Part shown: positions 24,022 through 35,632 of the stretch, in pieces
How the letters are laid out: each line of letters starts with the position of its first letter
How positions within the stretch are numbered: position 1 is the stretch's first letter
Assembly (NCBI GenBank): GCA_001414485.1
Contig: LLEY01000123.1
Coordinates: forward strand, 124,001-188,000
Reading direction: 5' to 3'
DNA length: 64,000 bases
Source of the DNA: Calycina herbarum
Lineage: Eukaryota; Ascomycota; Leotiomycetes; Helotiales; Pezizellaceae
Program-made: the position numbers and the translations under genes
The notes under the pieces: generated by a model
The model's database searches: none
The model's input: only the letters and a program-made list of their open reading frames with translations
What the model was told of the DNA's origin: nothing

Positions 24022-27000
24022 ATGTCCCGTATCCGCCGCTTTTTGCGAAGAGACGATTCAGCCGCTAGTGATGATAGCACGAATCCGTCTTCAAGCAAAC
24101 CTCGGGTTGGACTATACCCTTTCTACACAAGTGATGAGGCAACTGTAGAGTACGATATCCATGCCTTTTATGGACAATGCTAAGTTATATTCAGCATTCT
24201 CTTTCTCCATGGCTTAGGCGGGCACTGGTGGGACACATGGAGATCTCCAGAAGCACAAACACCATGGCCAGCGCAGTGGCTACCCAGCCGTGTCGGCCAC
24301 TCGAGAATTCTGTCGTATGGCTACGATTCCAGAGTAACTCACTGGCGTCAGGTAGTCGCACAGAATTCAATTGGTGACCATGCCAACAATTTATTGCGCG
24401 ACGTGTCCAATTTTCGGGATGAGGATGAGACTGTTGTATTGTCTCCGTTGTCTATATTCCTCGACGCTAATGCCACGCAGAATACTCGTCCTCTCTTCTT
24501 CGTAGTGCATAGCATGGGTGGAATTGTTGTCCAAGATGTAAGCTTTTAAGTACACGTCCGCCCACTCAAGCTCAAGCTCGGTACAGGCACTTGTGAGATC
24601 GAGATCGAGTCCAGATGACCATGTCCGACAAATATTCGCATGTACAAGAGGTATCATCTTTCTCGGCACCCCGCATTCTGGGACTGAGGCTCTAGCCACG
24701 TGGGCCCAAGGTTTGGCATCGCTGCTTGGACTCATCAAGCAAACTAACCCTAAAATCCTTGATGCATTACGTGCTAGCTCAGAGCTGCTGTATCGAATTC
24801 AAACTGCATTTCATACCATGATCCGGGATTGTAGAAGAGCAGGCGACGAAAATATCAATATAACTTGCTTTTTTGAAGAGCTGCCCATCAAGGGCCTGGG
24901 CTTCGTGGGTCAATCTTCCTTCAGTCCCATTAGCCACAATTTCCAGAAGCTTGTCTGATGTCTAGAGATAGATCGTTACAAAAAGTTCTGCCACTCTGCC
25001 TTCATATCAGTCAACGGGATTGTATCACAATCATACAGAAATGACACGCTTCAAAAGCGCAGAAGAGCCAGGATTTATGGCAGTCACAGGCGACCTAGTA
25101 CGCTGGTCAAGAAGATATCGAGCGGCAGCACAGCCACCAGTTGTGAAAGACTCAACTACATCTAGCAAAGGCCGTAAGTAGTCGGGCTTCGGTAACAAGC
25201 TGAAGCTTTGTATACTACGCACTTGATCCTGGTCCCCTACTCTACTGACATATCAAAAGTGGTCTTGCTCGGGCGAACCCTTACTATCCCTTACTTCCCA
25301 TACAGTAGAAACCCTCACTTCGTCGGCTGCGAATCCATCCTGCGTGATATCGAGGATCGCCTGACCTACGAGACACAAGTCGCGCTTCATGGCATTGGGG
25401 GCATCGGGTAAGTTGCGCCATCTGCCATTTTCTTGCACCACTGACCGAGGAGGAAAACCGAAATTGCCACGGAATTCTGTTACAGGTACCATGAGGAGCA
25501 TCCCAATGTTTCAATATTCTGGATACCATGTCACAACGATACATTGATCGACATAGGCTTTCAAGAAATTGCTCGGCGCCTCAAACTTCCGGACTACGAT
25601 AATCCTGAGGTCGACCAATTCCAGTCAGTCGTGGAGCACATGTCAGGAGAAGAAGCCGAGCCGTGGTTGATGGTCCTAGATAATGCAGATGACTTCAAGT
25701 TGATCACTGAAGGCAAAAGAGCGTTTGCGAGACTTCTACCCAGATTTCGCAACGGTTTGGCCATCATCACCACGAAAGATCCTTACGTTGCACGAGCCGT
25801 CGTCACATCTGGACGCTGTAGTATTACTGTTAACAGCCTTACTCCGACTGATGCACGGTCTCTGCTACGCTCTAAATTTCCAGACGATGCCAAAATCGAA
25901 ACGAAAACTGAGCTAGAAGTCCTTGAAATCCTGGAGTATCATCCACTTTGCATAACCCAGGCTGCTGCGTATATCGAGCAGAGCGAAATCAGTCTGCACC
26001 AATATTGGCAGGAGCTCACAGAGAGTGAGGCTAGCTTGGTAGAGATCCTCAGTGACGACTGTATCGATGTACGAAGAGGTTTTGATGGGCCCAACTCCGT
26101 ACTCCGACTATGGAAGCTGTCGTTCGAGAAAATTCAGAGAAATTACCAGCAGGCCGGGGAGCTGCTTTCCGTCATGGCATTTTTAGACAGGCAAAATATC
26201 CCACGCAATTTGCTACAAGGTGTTGTCGCCAGCCGACACCAACTCAATTCTGCACTTGGAACTCTGCAAGGGTTTTGCCTGATCAAAGGTGAGAAAACAC
26301 AGGACACTTTTAGGATGCATCGACTCATTCAGCTGGCTACCAAATTCTGGCTCCTCAGCAATAAAGAAGATCATGAAGCCATGGCCCTGAAGCTGGTCTC
26401 TAAGAATTTCCCCGGGCCTAGCAACGAGGACTATGACACCCAGAGACAACTTCTGCCTCATGCGAAAGTGGTCGAATCCTACAATTTTCATGACGATTCC
26501 AACAAGATTATACTCGCCGGGCTCCAGCACAAATTAGCTGCATACTATTGGTACGCTGGCCAATACGACGTAGCTCAGCGAAGCTGCCAGATAGCATACG
26601 AAAGGCGAATCTCGTCTCTCGGACCTCTGAATGAGGATACTGTTCATACCCAGAGTCTTTTGGGGGTCATTAGGCGATATCAAGGTTTCTACAGCGAAGC
26701 GTGCTCGCTTCAGGAGGAAGTGCTTCAGCGGAAAGAGTCTATTTTTGGGGTTGATCACTTGGATACCATTGACACTGTTAGCGATCTTGCTGATGTCAAA
26801 GAACGACAAGGATGTTATGCAGAGGCAGAAGGAATGGCCCAACGTGTATACCATACTCGGGTGAAATGCCTTGGAGCGCTGCACCCGAAGACTCTACAGA
26901 GCCTGATGAACCTCGCCACGTATAAGCGACGACGTGCCAATTACAAGGACGCCGAGGCTCTCGGCCGGCAGGTTCTGCAGATGTACGAATTGAGCTTAGG

Positions 27001-27709
27001 CCAAGACCACGCCTTAACACTCACGAGCGGATACGCCTTAGCAGGAACCCTACGTGAGAGTGGACAATACGGCGAGGCGATCACCATTAGCAAGCGAGTG
27101 CTGGAGGGAAGAAACCACATATGCGGAGACAATCATCCCCAGACGCTGCTTGCGCTGAATAATCTCGCCATAGGCTATCGACTCAACGGGGACTTAGAGA
27201 TTGCCGAAGCGCTTTACCGCCAAGTGTGCGAGGCGAATGACAAATTGCAACGGTCAGATCATCCTGAAAGTCTCCAAACCCACCAAAATCTAGCGCAAGT
27301 TGTACGAGATCTCGGAAAGTTTGAGGAAGCGGAGAGGATGGGCCGTCATACTCTCGCTCACCGAGAACTCGTGCTGGGCAAAGACCATCTTTCCAGCGTG
27401 AACACCGCTCACAACCTCGCGCTCACACTCGATCTCCGAGGGAAATATGAAGAAGCCGAGACGCTTGCGAAGCGGGTCCTGGAACTGCGCACCCGACGCC
27501 TTGGAGAGTCCCACGCTTACACAATGGATACTTTGTTTCTGCTTGCTTCCATTGAAGAACACACGGGCCGTGTACCAGATGCCATCGTCAAGTATACTAA
27601 GGTGCTGGAAGAGAGAACGAGAATGCTTGGATTACAACATCCTGAGACGCAGAGAACGATGGAACGCCTTCAACAACTCAAACAAAAGGAGCCCTTGGCT
27701 ACCAGTTAA
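24022..27709 (+). CDS. NLR-like gene: SesB-type alpha/beta hydrolase, NB-ARC, nine TPRs
   Basis: Canonical introns are 24538-24586, 24905-24971, 25174-25259 and 25408-25452; all keep phase. The protein would be about 1140 residues. The hydrolase begins FLHGLGGHWWDTW (about 24202) and has nucleophile Ser in VHSMGG (codon 24511-24513), then FLGTPHSGTEA. NB-ARC has a P-loop GIGGIGKT spanning the last intron, Walker B WLMVLDNADD (about 25664) and ITTKDPYVAR. From about 26530 to 27690 there are nine 42-residue kinesin-light-chain-type TPRs. In fungi this architecture belongs to STAND/NLR proteins of heterokaryon incompatibility and innate-like response: the TPRs sense, NB-ARC oligomerises, the hydrolase acts. 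The first exon (MSRIRRFLRR...VEYDI) meets an in-frame TAA at 24181-24183 before the hydrolase, and no canonical intron removes it cleanly, so the N-terminus is unsure or broken. TPR units are diverged, not recently homogenised. Confidence 0.85.
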
Positions 27710-28080
27710 TGCAAGCTACCAGGTTTAGATGGTCTTAGACTCCTGTTGATATGACAGCCGAGCCAACAGCTGGTTTTTCATAGTTGAAAATGTCGTTTAG
27801 CCCGGGAGGAAAGGCTGCCGGGCAATCTTGGTGTAATGGTGTGAAGCATATCGGCTACCTAGCTTTCTACTAGGCCAAAGAGCGATGCTGGAATTTGAAA
27901 CAGGATGATTAATTTTTTGTGAGGAGAGAGGTGGACGGTAGTGCGAGGTTAGGGGTAGGGAAGGGGATCTAGATGGAGAAGGACCTGGAGTGGACATCTT
28001 TATGCTAATAAACTTTGATAGCAACATCTGCAGATACTAAAATGCCACTGGGCAGGCGCAAGCAGTGAGTCCAGTAGTGT
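27710..28080. other. downstream region of NLR gene, no gene seen
   Basis: About 370 bp with normal composition. A minus frame (27797-28027) rich in Ser and Pro shows no recognisable motif. This is the right edge of the gene island. Confidence 0.5.
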
Positions 28081-28083
28081 CAC

Positions 28084-28210
28084 GGCAGTATAATATTACA
28101 ATATTCGGCGAGGCATATATTATCACCTAATACTAATAGTGTAAACAATATCTATGGTGTTGTACGATTACGACGCCATATTTATTAGCCACACTACGTC
28201 GTATACTGCC
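28084..28210. repeat. small inverted-repeat element, MITE-like
   Basis: GGCAGTATA at 28084-28092 is matched by TATACTGCC at 28202-28210. The interior is AT-rich and non-coding. No clear duplication flanks it, so it may be an eroded MITE. Confidence 0.35.
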
Positions 28211-28229
28211 AGTTACTGTTAGGTGGGTC

Positions 28230-28911
28230 GAACGCTAATTTGACATACTTGAAGTTATTCTCAAATTTTTCATAGCAATTAACACTTTTACAATAGATAA
28301 GGTAATATGCATGTAAAATAATTAAATTTTCATAACACTACCAAAATTGATATATTTATATAGAGGAAAAGAGTAGTAAAAAGTACTCGATACTGATAAA
28401 AAGAAAGAAGTTGAACAGAGGGAAAAAGCTCTCTTTAAACCCAAAACCGAGCTGATATCTAAGCAAATTCATGGGAAGTTCAGAAGCGATTATCCCTCAA
28501 TATATAAGACATATTATTATTATCTTAATTCTTTAATATCGGCAGTGATTGACTTTATACTAAACTTGTCGGGATAACATGACAAGGGTCACGTGCGGGA
28601 CTATTCCGCATTCAGACAAGCGCGGATGCAAACGCGTATATCTCAACGACGATGTAGATAGACAAGAATGAAGACAACACAACACAAAACCAGACCATAT
28701 GATACTATTGTATTAAGTGATCACACCCTGTGATGCCAACAAAACTCGTGATAGATTCGCGTTTTGCGACACCGAAAAAGTCAAATACGTCAGGCGCGAT
28801 TAAGATAAAGGATGCTGTGGAAAATATATTTGATTTTTCATAGTGTTAACCCCGAAGCTAAAGTTATAGTTAGTTTAAATAAAGAATGATGGTGTTATTA
28901 AATATAGGTAT

Positions 28912-28951
<40 letters not shown>

Positions 28952-29311
28952 CTATTTTACGTCTATATGAGGGGCCAAGTGTAGGGCGAAGGTTTTAACC
29001 TTACAACCTACATATGAAGCCAGCCTCGATCCCTATGGAATATAAGACGCCAGGGGAGGAAGGCCATTGGCAGTGGTCTAGTCAACTAGTATGTACATTT
29101 AAGACGCACCTGCATTTATACAGTTCTGCTAGTGCTAATCGGTGGTCCCTTGGGAAGATATTGATCCGCCAACTTGCGGACTGGCCCCCTATTCCATTGG
29201 CCCGTAACCCCCTTGTTCCTGCTTCCCCCGCCCGTAAGTATTGTTTTTAAGGAAATATCAGTAATGAAAGAGAATAGGAAAATATAATGAAATGTAACGA
29301 AGGAGAGTAGT
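28230..29311. other. AT-rich intergenic DNA, no gene seen
   Basis: It contains a (GT)19 tract and short open frames without homology signals. CA/TG dinucleotides are common, so RIP is weak or absent. Confidence 0.5.
28913..28950 (+). repeat. (GT)19 microsatellite
   Basis: An uninterrupted 38-base GT dinucleotide run, expected to be length-polymorphic. Confidence 0.97.
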
Positions 29312-29316
29312 GTGTA

Positions 29317-29557
29317 TGTGACGACACGCACAGCTGATGGACCGCGCAAGAGCACGACTACGTCAGGTATCACGAGTGGTGAGGTTGACACTGTGGAACT
29401 GTCTATTCGAAGATTCTAAGCTGAGGAGAGAAGAGAAGAGAGCAGAGCTCGAGAGCCAGAGGCTCTTAAATACATGAGGTGGCGCCAAGCTATGTGCGAT
29501 TAACCGAGTCTCAGCCAGGGGCTGGTTTGAGGCATGGTGGCGGTCAGAACCGTCACA
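29317..29557 (+). repeat. family X solo LTR, 241 bp
   Basis: It begins TGTGACG and ends CGTCACA, perfect 7-bp inverted termini. It is flanked by the duplication GTGTA (29312-29316 and 29558-29562). It is barely RIP-mutated, unlike the copy at 4971-5204. No internal region is present, so it is a solo LTR. Confidence 0.92.
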
Positions 29558-31110
29558 GTGTAAGTCGAGACAGGTGTTATAGTCCCTGATCCTGTCTATG
29601 TCAGGGGCAGATCTTCGTAAAGTATCTTGAGTCTGTTAGCCAGCTGGCCAGCTTGCGGGACCCTTGGGGCGTTCCCAGAAGCCAGGGAATTGCTTCTGAT
29701 GTTGTTTTCTTTTTGAATATTTTCCTTACAGAGCTAAGTCTGCAAAAGAAGAGGTGTAGCGGAGTCTTTGGTCGTCCATAAGAGCAGTTAGGTGTAAAAT
29801 CTGTGTATTAGAACCGGTCGTGGTAGGCTGTAAAGTCGCCGTGTTAAGAACGCGCTACTAGAATTGACCCTAGTGCTGCTCTGTTGAGCTGTAGCTATTC
29901 TGTGTTTGTGGTATAACAGACCGCTAGGTCTATGTAGTTTGCGGGCGCTGTTGTAGACCATAGTTTGGTTACGGCTGTCTTTGCGGACGACTTTGCCATC
30001 CTCTTAAGTGAGGCCAAGGTACAGATTGCGTTTTCTGGCGTGGGCATTGCTGCTCCTTGTTTTGTGGCTTTGTCAGCGGCCTCGTTGCCTGGGATATTGA
30101 GATGGCCTGGTACCTAGCGTATTCTGACAGTTCTAGGGGGTGTAGTTGGCGAACGCTGTCGTAGTGGCCATTTGTGGGCGACCTCACAGAAGTCCTAGAA
30201 GACTGATTGTGAGGAGCCCGCGAAGGGTGTAAGTAGCCTGGTGGCTACCTCTAGGTTGTCTAGGAATACCCAGAGATCTGTGGCGTACATAGCTGAGGGG
30301 AGATTCAGGGCTGCCCGTGTTCCGCATAGAGCGGCCGCTGCCTCTGCGTCGAATACCTCTGCGTTAGGGCCTAGAGAGAATGCTTGTCGGTCAATTTGGT
30401 GTCCGTGTTAATAGGTTACTAATCCGCCGCTAGTGTCTCCGTTGGTGGCTTTACTCTTTGAGCCGTCTGAGAAGACCTGGATGTCGTAGGGTAGTATTGT
30501 CTCTAGGAAGTCGGTAAAGTCCTTTGCTGCCTCCTTTTTCCCGCGTCCTTATAAACTAGAAATACAGATAGCAGTTTCCTAACAGGTCTCCTAGGTTCCC
30601 CACAGGCTATATTCGATTAGATTAACATGTTCTAACCTAGGGAGTGCTAACACTAGTCGTACAAATCTCGTTCCCTTATTAGTTGTTTATAAAATCTCGT
30701 TTATACGGATCTATAGCAGGTGTATTAGGTCTAAGCGAGCTATATAAGCTATAAATGTCTAAGTAATCAGATTAAGCTCGATTTCTAGCAGCTGAAGACG
30801 TGCTTCTTTATATAGAGCTAAGGTTTATATAGTTCAGTAGACTAGCAAGATTACTTTTACACTAGTTAGAACTACTTTTTCGAGTATTTATAGGTGTTTA
30901 GCGATTTTGTTTAATACCTTCTTATTATTAACTGTTTTATATCTACTAGACTACTAGGTCTCCTACTACGTAGTAGCTCTTTTTAAGTATATAGGCTGTT
31001 ACCGCCTATTAGAGAAGAATTAGAGGTACTTTATAAGTTGTTTTTCCTAGCAATCGTAGAGTAGTATTAACTATAAGCGCTTTTGTAGCTAGAATAGTAA
31101 CATGTTGTCT
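29558..31110 (-). mobile_element. Tad1-like LINE, 5' truncated, with RNase H domain
   Basis: Reading minus, the post-RT region (about 31110-30600) is followed by an RNase H domain and a C-terminal region ending in a TGA codon near 29612. RIP damage is heavy to the right of about 30560 and light to the left. The family X LTR lies just beyond the stop, in or next to the 3' UTR. Confidence 0.85.
29610..30560 (-). pseudogene. LINE ORF2 C-terminus: RNase H and tail
   Basis: The minus strand reads a type I RNase H typical of Tad1/I-clade LINEs: a DGSKS block near 30455, AEVFDAEAAAALCG near 30355-30315, and VPGHLNIPGNEAADKA near 30115-30065. After an unconserved linker comes the C-terminal LGTPQGSRKLASWL (about 29695-29655) and KICP followed by stop. 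RNase H here would remove RNA from the RNA-DNA hybrid during target-primed reverse transcription. A few stops and frame breaks interrupt it, so it is not functional. A second LINE copy with the same C-terminal region lies at 44729-50821. Confidence 0.85.
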
Positions 31111-31190
31111 AAACGTTAGATTATAGTTGTTACGGAGTTAGAGGAATTAGTAGTAGATCACGTATAGTAGTATAACACGTGTATACTATA

Positions 31191-31404
31191 GATACTCTAT
31201 ATACTTAGTAGTCGAGGTAATAGCTCTACTAAGAATTCTTATAGGTTCTAAGCTACGCTTAGGCTACTACTAACTAGAATATTTATATACTAGCGCTGCT
31301 ATTATTAACTATAAGAGTAATATAATAGATTCTATCTATTTAATTCTAATACTAAAACAACTATAAATTATAATAAGCGATTAAGAGTTTAAATTCTCTA
31401 CTCT
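31191..31404 (+). mobile_element. Tc1-like transposon stub, 5' part
   Basis: It aligns with 12716-12937, the 5' region and helix-turn-helix start of the Tc1-like transposase, but is fully RIP-mutated. It ends exactly where the family Y LTR begins (target AATAT). Confidence 0.75.
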
Positions 31405-31409
31405 AATAT

Positions 31410-31679
31410 TATAATAGCTAGCTATTAGAATCATATACTAAAGATATGTATTAAATAGAATATAATATAGAGATTGTTTTATTTTAGAAATATAGAACTT
31501 TAAAATACTTAGATATTATTATTATCTAAACCTCTTATATATAGATACTCTTACTCTATATTAGAAAAGACTAATTTAGTCTTTTTCTTTATATTAGAGT
31601 CTAGAAATTAGATATATTATTCTATTAAATATACTCTTATATATCTCTTTTATAATAGTATCTAATTTATACTATTATA
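31410..31679 (+). repeat. family Y LTR (5' LTR of copy 3)
   Basis: 270 bp, in opposite orientation to copies 1 and 2. It aligns with the reverse complement of 18609-18870 and shares CCTCTTATATATAGATRC and TTTAGTCTTTT blocks. Confidence 0.85.
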
Positions 31680-32499
31680 TTAAAAGACTAAATTCAACTC
31701 TATTAAGAATAGTCTATTATAATATCTTACTTAAGTATATTAATATATCTACTTTGAATTTAACTTAGCTTAGATTTAGATTAGTATTATAATAATCTTA
31801 AATAGCTAGATAATTAGAGACTACTTAGATAGCTAGTAAAATCGTAGACAGCTCTATATTAATAGAAGTAGAATATACTAAGTATTTCTAAGACTTCTAA
31901 TAACTCTCTCTATATAGATATTACTATATAAGATTTACAAAGTCGATATTAAGTTACTTAGAAGACTTCTAAATCTACTTTTAAATCTCTTTAAATAGTA
32001 TATAATATACTAGAATAAGAAGTAATCTTAGGTTCTTTTAATACTCTATTATAAAGTATTAAGTAATCTTCTAGAATAAATAGTAGATACTCTTCTAAAA
32101 GATCTATAAACTATACTTAAACTCTCTAGAAGAAGAAGTCTTAGAATAATAAAAACAAAGATTTAATATATAGAGACTAATAAGACTTCTCTAATAAAGA
32201 CAAGATATAGAGTATAATATAAGACTTAGAAGAAGAAGTCTAAAATAATAACTATTAGTTTATAAAGATAGATAAAATTATAAAAGACTTCTAAGATTAG
32301 TTTAAAAGCTTCTAAATTATATCTAAACTATCTTCTCTTCTATAATCTATACTAATACTAGACCTCTTTTATATAAGAGATTCTATCTCTAATATCTTCT
32401 CTTAATAGTAGACTATTTAACTTAAGTCTAAAGATACTCTAAATACTCTATAATCTACTAAAAGTAAAATTATAGAAAAAATTAAATCTTTAGATAATA

Positions 32500-34351
32500 A
32501 CGTGTTTCACAAGCGAGTCGCCCACACAAGCGGGTCGCCTACTTTCCTCGTCGCGTACCATGTACCACCTTTAAATCATAATAGCTCAACACTATAACGT
32601 TCAATTACCTTCTTAAGAAGCTAATATCATTTTAGTAACCTAAGAACTCGAAAACAACACGTCATTGACCGAACGAAGCGCTGTAAAGATTTACCATGTT
32701 CCTCGAAAGACTCTCTCCGATCGACGCACTGGAAAGCCCTTACGACGCGATTGCTAGCCTAATTCGAAAAAGCTTATAAAGCTAGAGGAGGAGGCAATAG
32801 TCAGATATATATTAGAGTTGGATTCACAAGGGTTTTCGCCTACAAGGGATATAGTACAAGATATAGCCAACAATCTGCTAAGAGAGCGCGACGGAAAGCC
32901 TGTAGGCAGGAACTGGCTGGATAACTTTATAAAACGTACACCTAAGCTTAAAACTCGATGGAGTCGTTCGTACGATCGTCAGCGAGCTTTAACTGAGGAT
33001 CTGCGAGTTATTGGCCTATGGTTTACGCTTATACAGTCCATTAAAGAGAAATATAGTATTTAAGATAAGGATATTTATAACTTTAACGAAAGTGGCTTTA
33101 TAATAGGAGTTATTTCGTCCCAACTTGTTGTTACAAGCTTAGAAACGCGTAGGAAGCAAAAGCAAGTTCAGCCAGGCAATCGCGAGTGGGTTACAGTTAT
33201 TCAGGGAGTCAACGCAACAGGATAGGCAATCCCGCCATTCATTATATTCGCAGGCAAAGTACTTATTTCTACCTAGTACCAAGACATATACATACCACAC
33301 GATTAGGTAATTGAGGTTAGCAACAACGGCTAGACAAACAATAAGCTTAGAGTTACATAGTTAAAGCATTTTAACAAGCATATAAAGGCACAAAGTGTAG
33401 GAGGATATCGTTTGTTAATTGTTAATGGTTATAAAAGCTACAACTCGCTTAAATTCCAGCAACTCTATAAAGACTTAAATATTATTACCCTCTATATGCC
33501 TCTACACTTATCGCACCTACTATAGCTGCTTAATGTAGTCTGCTTCTCGCTGTTAAAGCGAGCGTATAGAGCTGAGATATCAGGCTTAGCACAGAATCAT
33601 GTTAATCATATTGCTAAAGAAACCTTTCTTCTCGTGTTTAAAGCAGCTTTTTATAAAGCATTTATAAAGGATAACATCTGCGCGAGTTTTAAAGGGGCTG
33701 GGCTAGTCCCACACAGCCTAGAAGCTGTGTTATTAAAGCTTGATTTAAGGCTTCGTACGCCAACACTAACAATACCAGAAGACACTCCATAGACACCCAA
33801 AACACTAAATAACGTACACGAAATAATAGCTCAATCAACTCTTATTCGAGATCGGATTCAAAGACATTAAGACTCGTTACCTAGTTCTATTATTCAGTCT
33901 CTTAATCAACTCGAAAAAGGCTCAACTAGGGTGATGCATGATATAGTATTAATACGCAAGGAAATCACTAGTCTTCGTACAATAACTGAGGCTACAACTA
34001 AGCGTAAAAGTCGTAAGAGGAAGTATATTAAGAGTTAAGAGACATTAACAGTAGGCGACGTAGCTGATTTAATTACATCTAAGGAAAATAGTAGCCAGAA
34101 ACAAGGTAAAGAGTCTAGGAAGAGAGTTCGCGTAGACAGGCACTGTAGCCGTTGTAGTAAAACTAGGCATAATTCTCGTACTTGTCAAGCAGAAATATTA
34201 GATGTAGAAGATAGCGAAAGTTCTAAAGAATACTAGATAGCTTCTATAGTAATAATAACTTTGTGTGGTGTTGAGTATTTTGTATTATAATAACACTAGG
34301 TTGAAAAAGTGGGCGACTCGCTTGTGTAGGCGACTCGCTTGTGAAACACGT
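32500..34351 (+). mobile_element. Fot1-like DNA transposon, lightly RIP-mutated
   Basis: The 1852-bp element starts ACGTGTTTCACAAGCGAG, ends in its complement, and is flanked by TA (32498-32499, 34352-34353). Each end carries AAGCGRGTCGCC twice. It is far less mutated than the family Y sequence around it, so it came later. The copy at 52051-53887 is about 15 bp shorter and heavily mutated. Confidence 0.95.
32571..34236 (+). pseudogene. Fot1-like transposase, all three catalytic Asp replaced by Asn
   Basis: The + frame is readable for almost its whole length with about a dozen stops; 32818-33063 is fully open. It has an HTH/CENP-B-like N-terminus (about 32640-33000, including RNWLDNFIKRTPKLKTRWS) and a DDE_1 domain. 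The three acidic positions read YNFNESGF (about 33077), LIVNGYKSY (about 33418) and LLNVVCFSLLKRAY (about 33530), each Asn where the family has Asp. The GAC/GAT to AAC/AAT changes fit G-to-A mutation. A C-terminal CxxCxxxxHxxxxC knuckle (CSRCSKTRHNSRTC, about 34144-34185) is intact. It cannot catalyse transposition even if stops were ignored, but DNA-binding regions look preserved. Confidence 0.9.
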
Positions 34352-34353
34352 TA

Positions 34354-35078
34354 GTATATTACCTACTTACTAATAATAGAAGATATTAGTATATAATAGA
34401 CTTCTAGTAAATACTAACTATTATAATATAAGTCTAACTTAAAAAGCTCTTATATAGAGAATAACTATTAGACTTACTAGAAACTATCTTAAGCTTTAAT
34501 ACTAGTCTAAGTTGATTTATATTACTTTCTACGATTATTAAGATATAATTAAACTTTTAGATTTATATTTCTTAACTAGATATAATATAGAGAATATCTA
34601 GAATACCTTCTAGGTCTTATAAATAAATAGAAAGGATTATACTAGAGAAACGTTTACTAACTTCAGAGGTCGCTTTTTAAGTATAGCTATATTTAGAGAG
34701 ATACTAGAGTTAGAACAATTCTTCTATATATAAGATAAGATTATACTATAGCTTTAATACTCGACTACTCTACTAAAGAGATAATAGAATTATAACTTCG
34801 TTAAAATAGTTATAGATCTTCTAGCTCTAGATAAGAAACGACGCTGAAATACTAAGTTATACGCTACTAATATAACTAACTTTATAAATATAATCACTTC
34901 AGTTTAATTCTTATCTAGTTTAATACTAAAACCTCTACTACTTATATATATATTCTCTTCTACTATTTAGACTACTTCTTAGATATTTAAACCTAATTAC
35001 TCTTAGCTACTTAATATTAAGAGAATAGTCTAAAAAGTAGACTAATAGAAAGATAATCTATAAGTCCTCGTAGAGTAT
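34354..35078 (+). pseudogene. family Y Gag remnant
   Basis: The + translation across stops gives the LLDLYFLT and ETFTNFRGRFLSIAI blocks (about 34555-34705) that match the Gag core of copy 1 (LLDSYFLTGY, TFTDFRG). It then runs through a Ser/Thr/Pro-rich stretch to AAGTCCTCGTAGAGTA, also present in copy 1. The frame resumes at 43989 beyond the nested gypsy. There, 44100-44230 looks like the gypsy protease C-terminus and linker (LDLRQ...DLIIS.K block). This establishes that family Y was once a pol-bearing gypsy. RIP stops are dense. Confidence 0.7.
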
Positions 35079-35540
35079 TATAACGAAACTCAAACGAACT
35101 AAACAAAGATAACTAAGTCTCGAAGGTTGGTATGTAATAAGAAGTATAAATACGCCGGGTTGTTCACTTAGAAGTGAACTCGTTACTTATATCAAAGATG
35201 TTAAATAAGATAATAAGATTAATGACTAAAGTTAAGCACGAAGCTCCTATCTAATAGCAGACGTGCCAGTCTTATATAGAACCTTCGTTCATGTTTAGAG
35301 TCCTTCTTAGCAGGAGTCCCGAAGATAGAGTCCGACTCTATTTTCAGGGCTCCTTAAAACTAGACTCTATCACCTAACTGCTCCTAACCGAGTTACGTGA
35401 TATAACTGTAATAAGATCCTTAGGATTGCCTGTCCTATTATACTCAATCCTTTTCTCCTTCTAGGGTTATAATAGTACTTATCCTGTTAGAGCGTCGCCT
35501 AGACTTCACTTTATTACGTGCTAGTACGTGATTTGTAACA
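35079..35540 (-). repeat. gypsy family A LTR (3' LTR)
   Basis: 462 bp, paired with 43522-43983. It contains the hairpin GTTCACTTAGAAGTGAAC at 35162-35179. Confidence 0.95.
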
Positions 35541-35632
35541 CTATCCCCTTCTTAGCCTAGCGTGTCTCTACGCTAGAATTCTAACCTAAATATATTCGTT
35601 AGTAAGACGTCAACCTTTCTTTATATATAAAC

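Noticed and set aside
29014..29391. Open frames on both strands next to the family X LTR
   Set aside because: One runs into the LTR and the other shows no motif; neither is supported.
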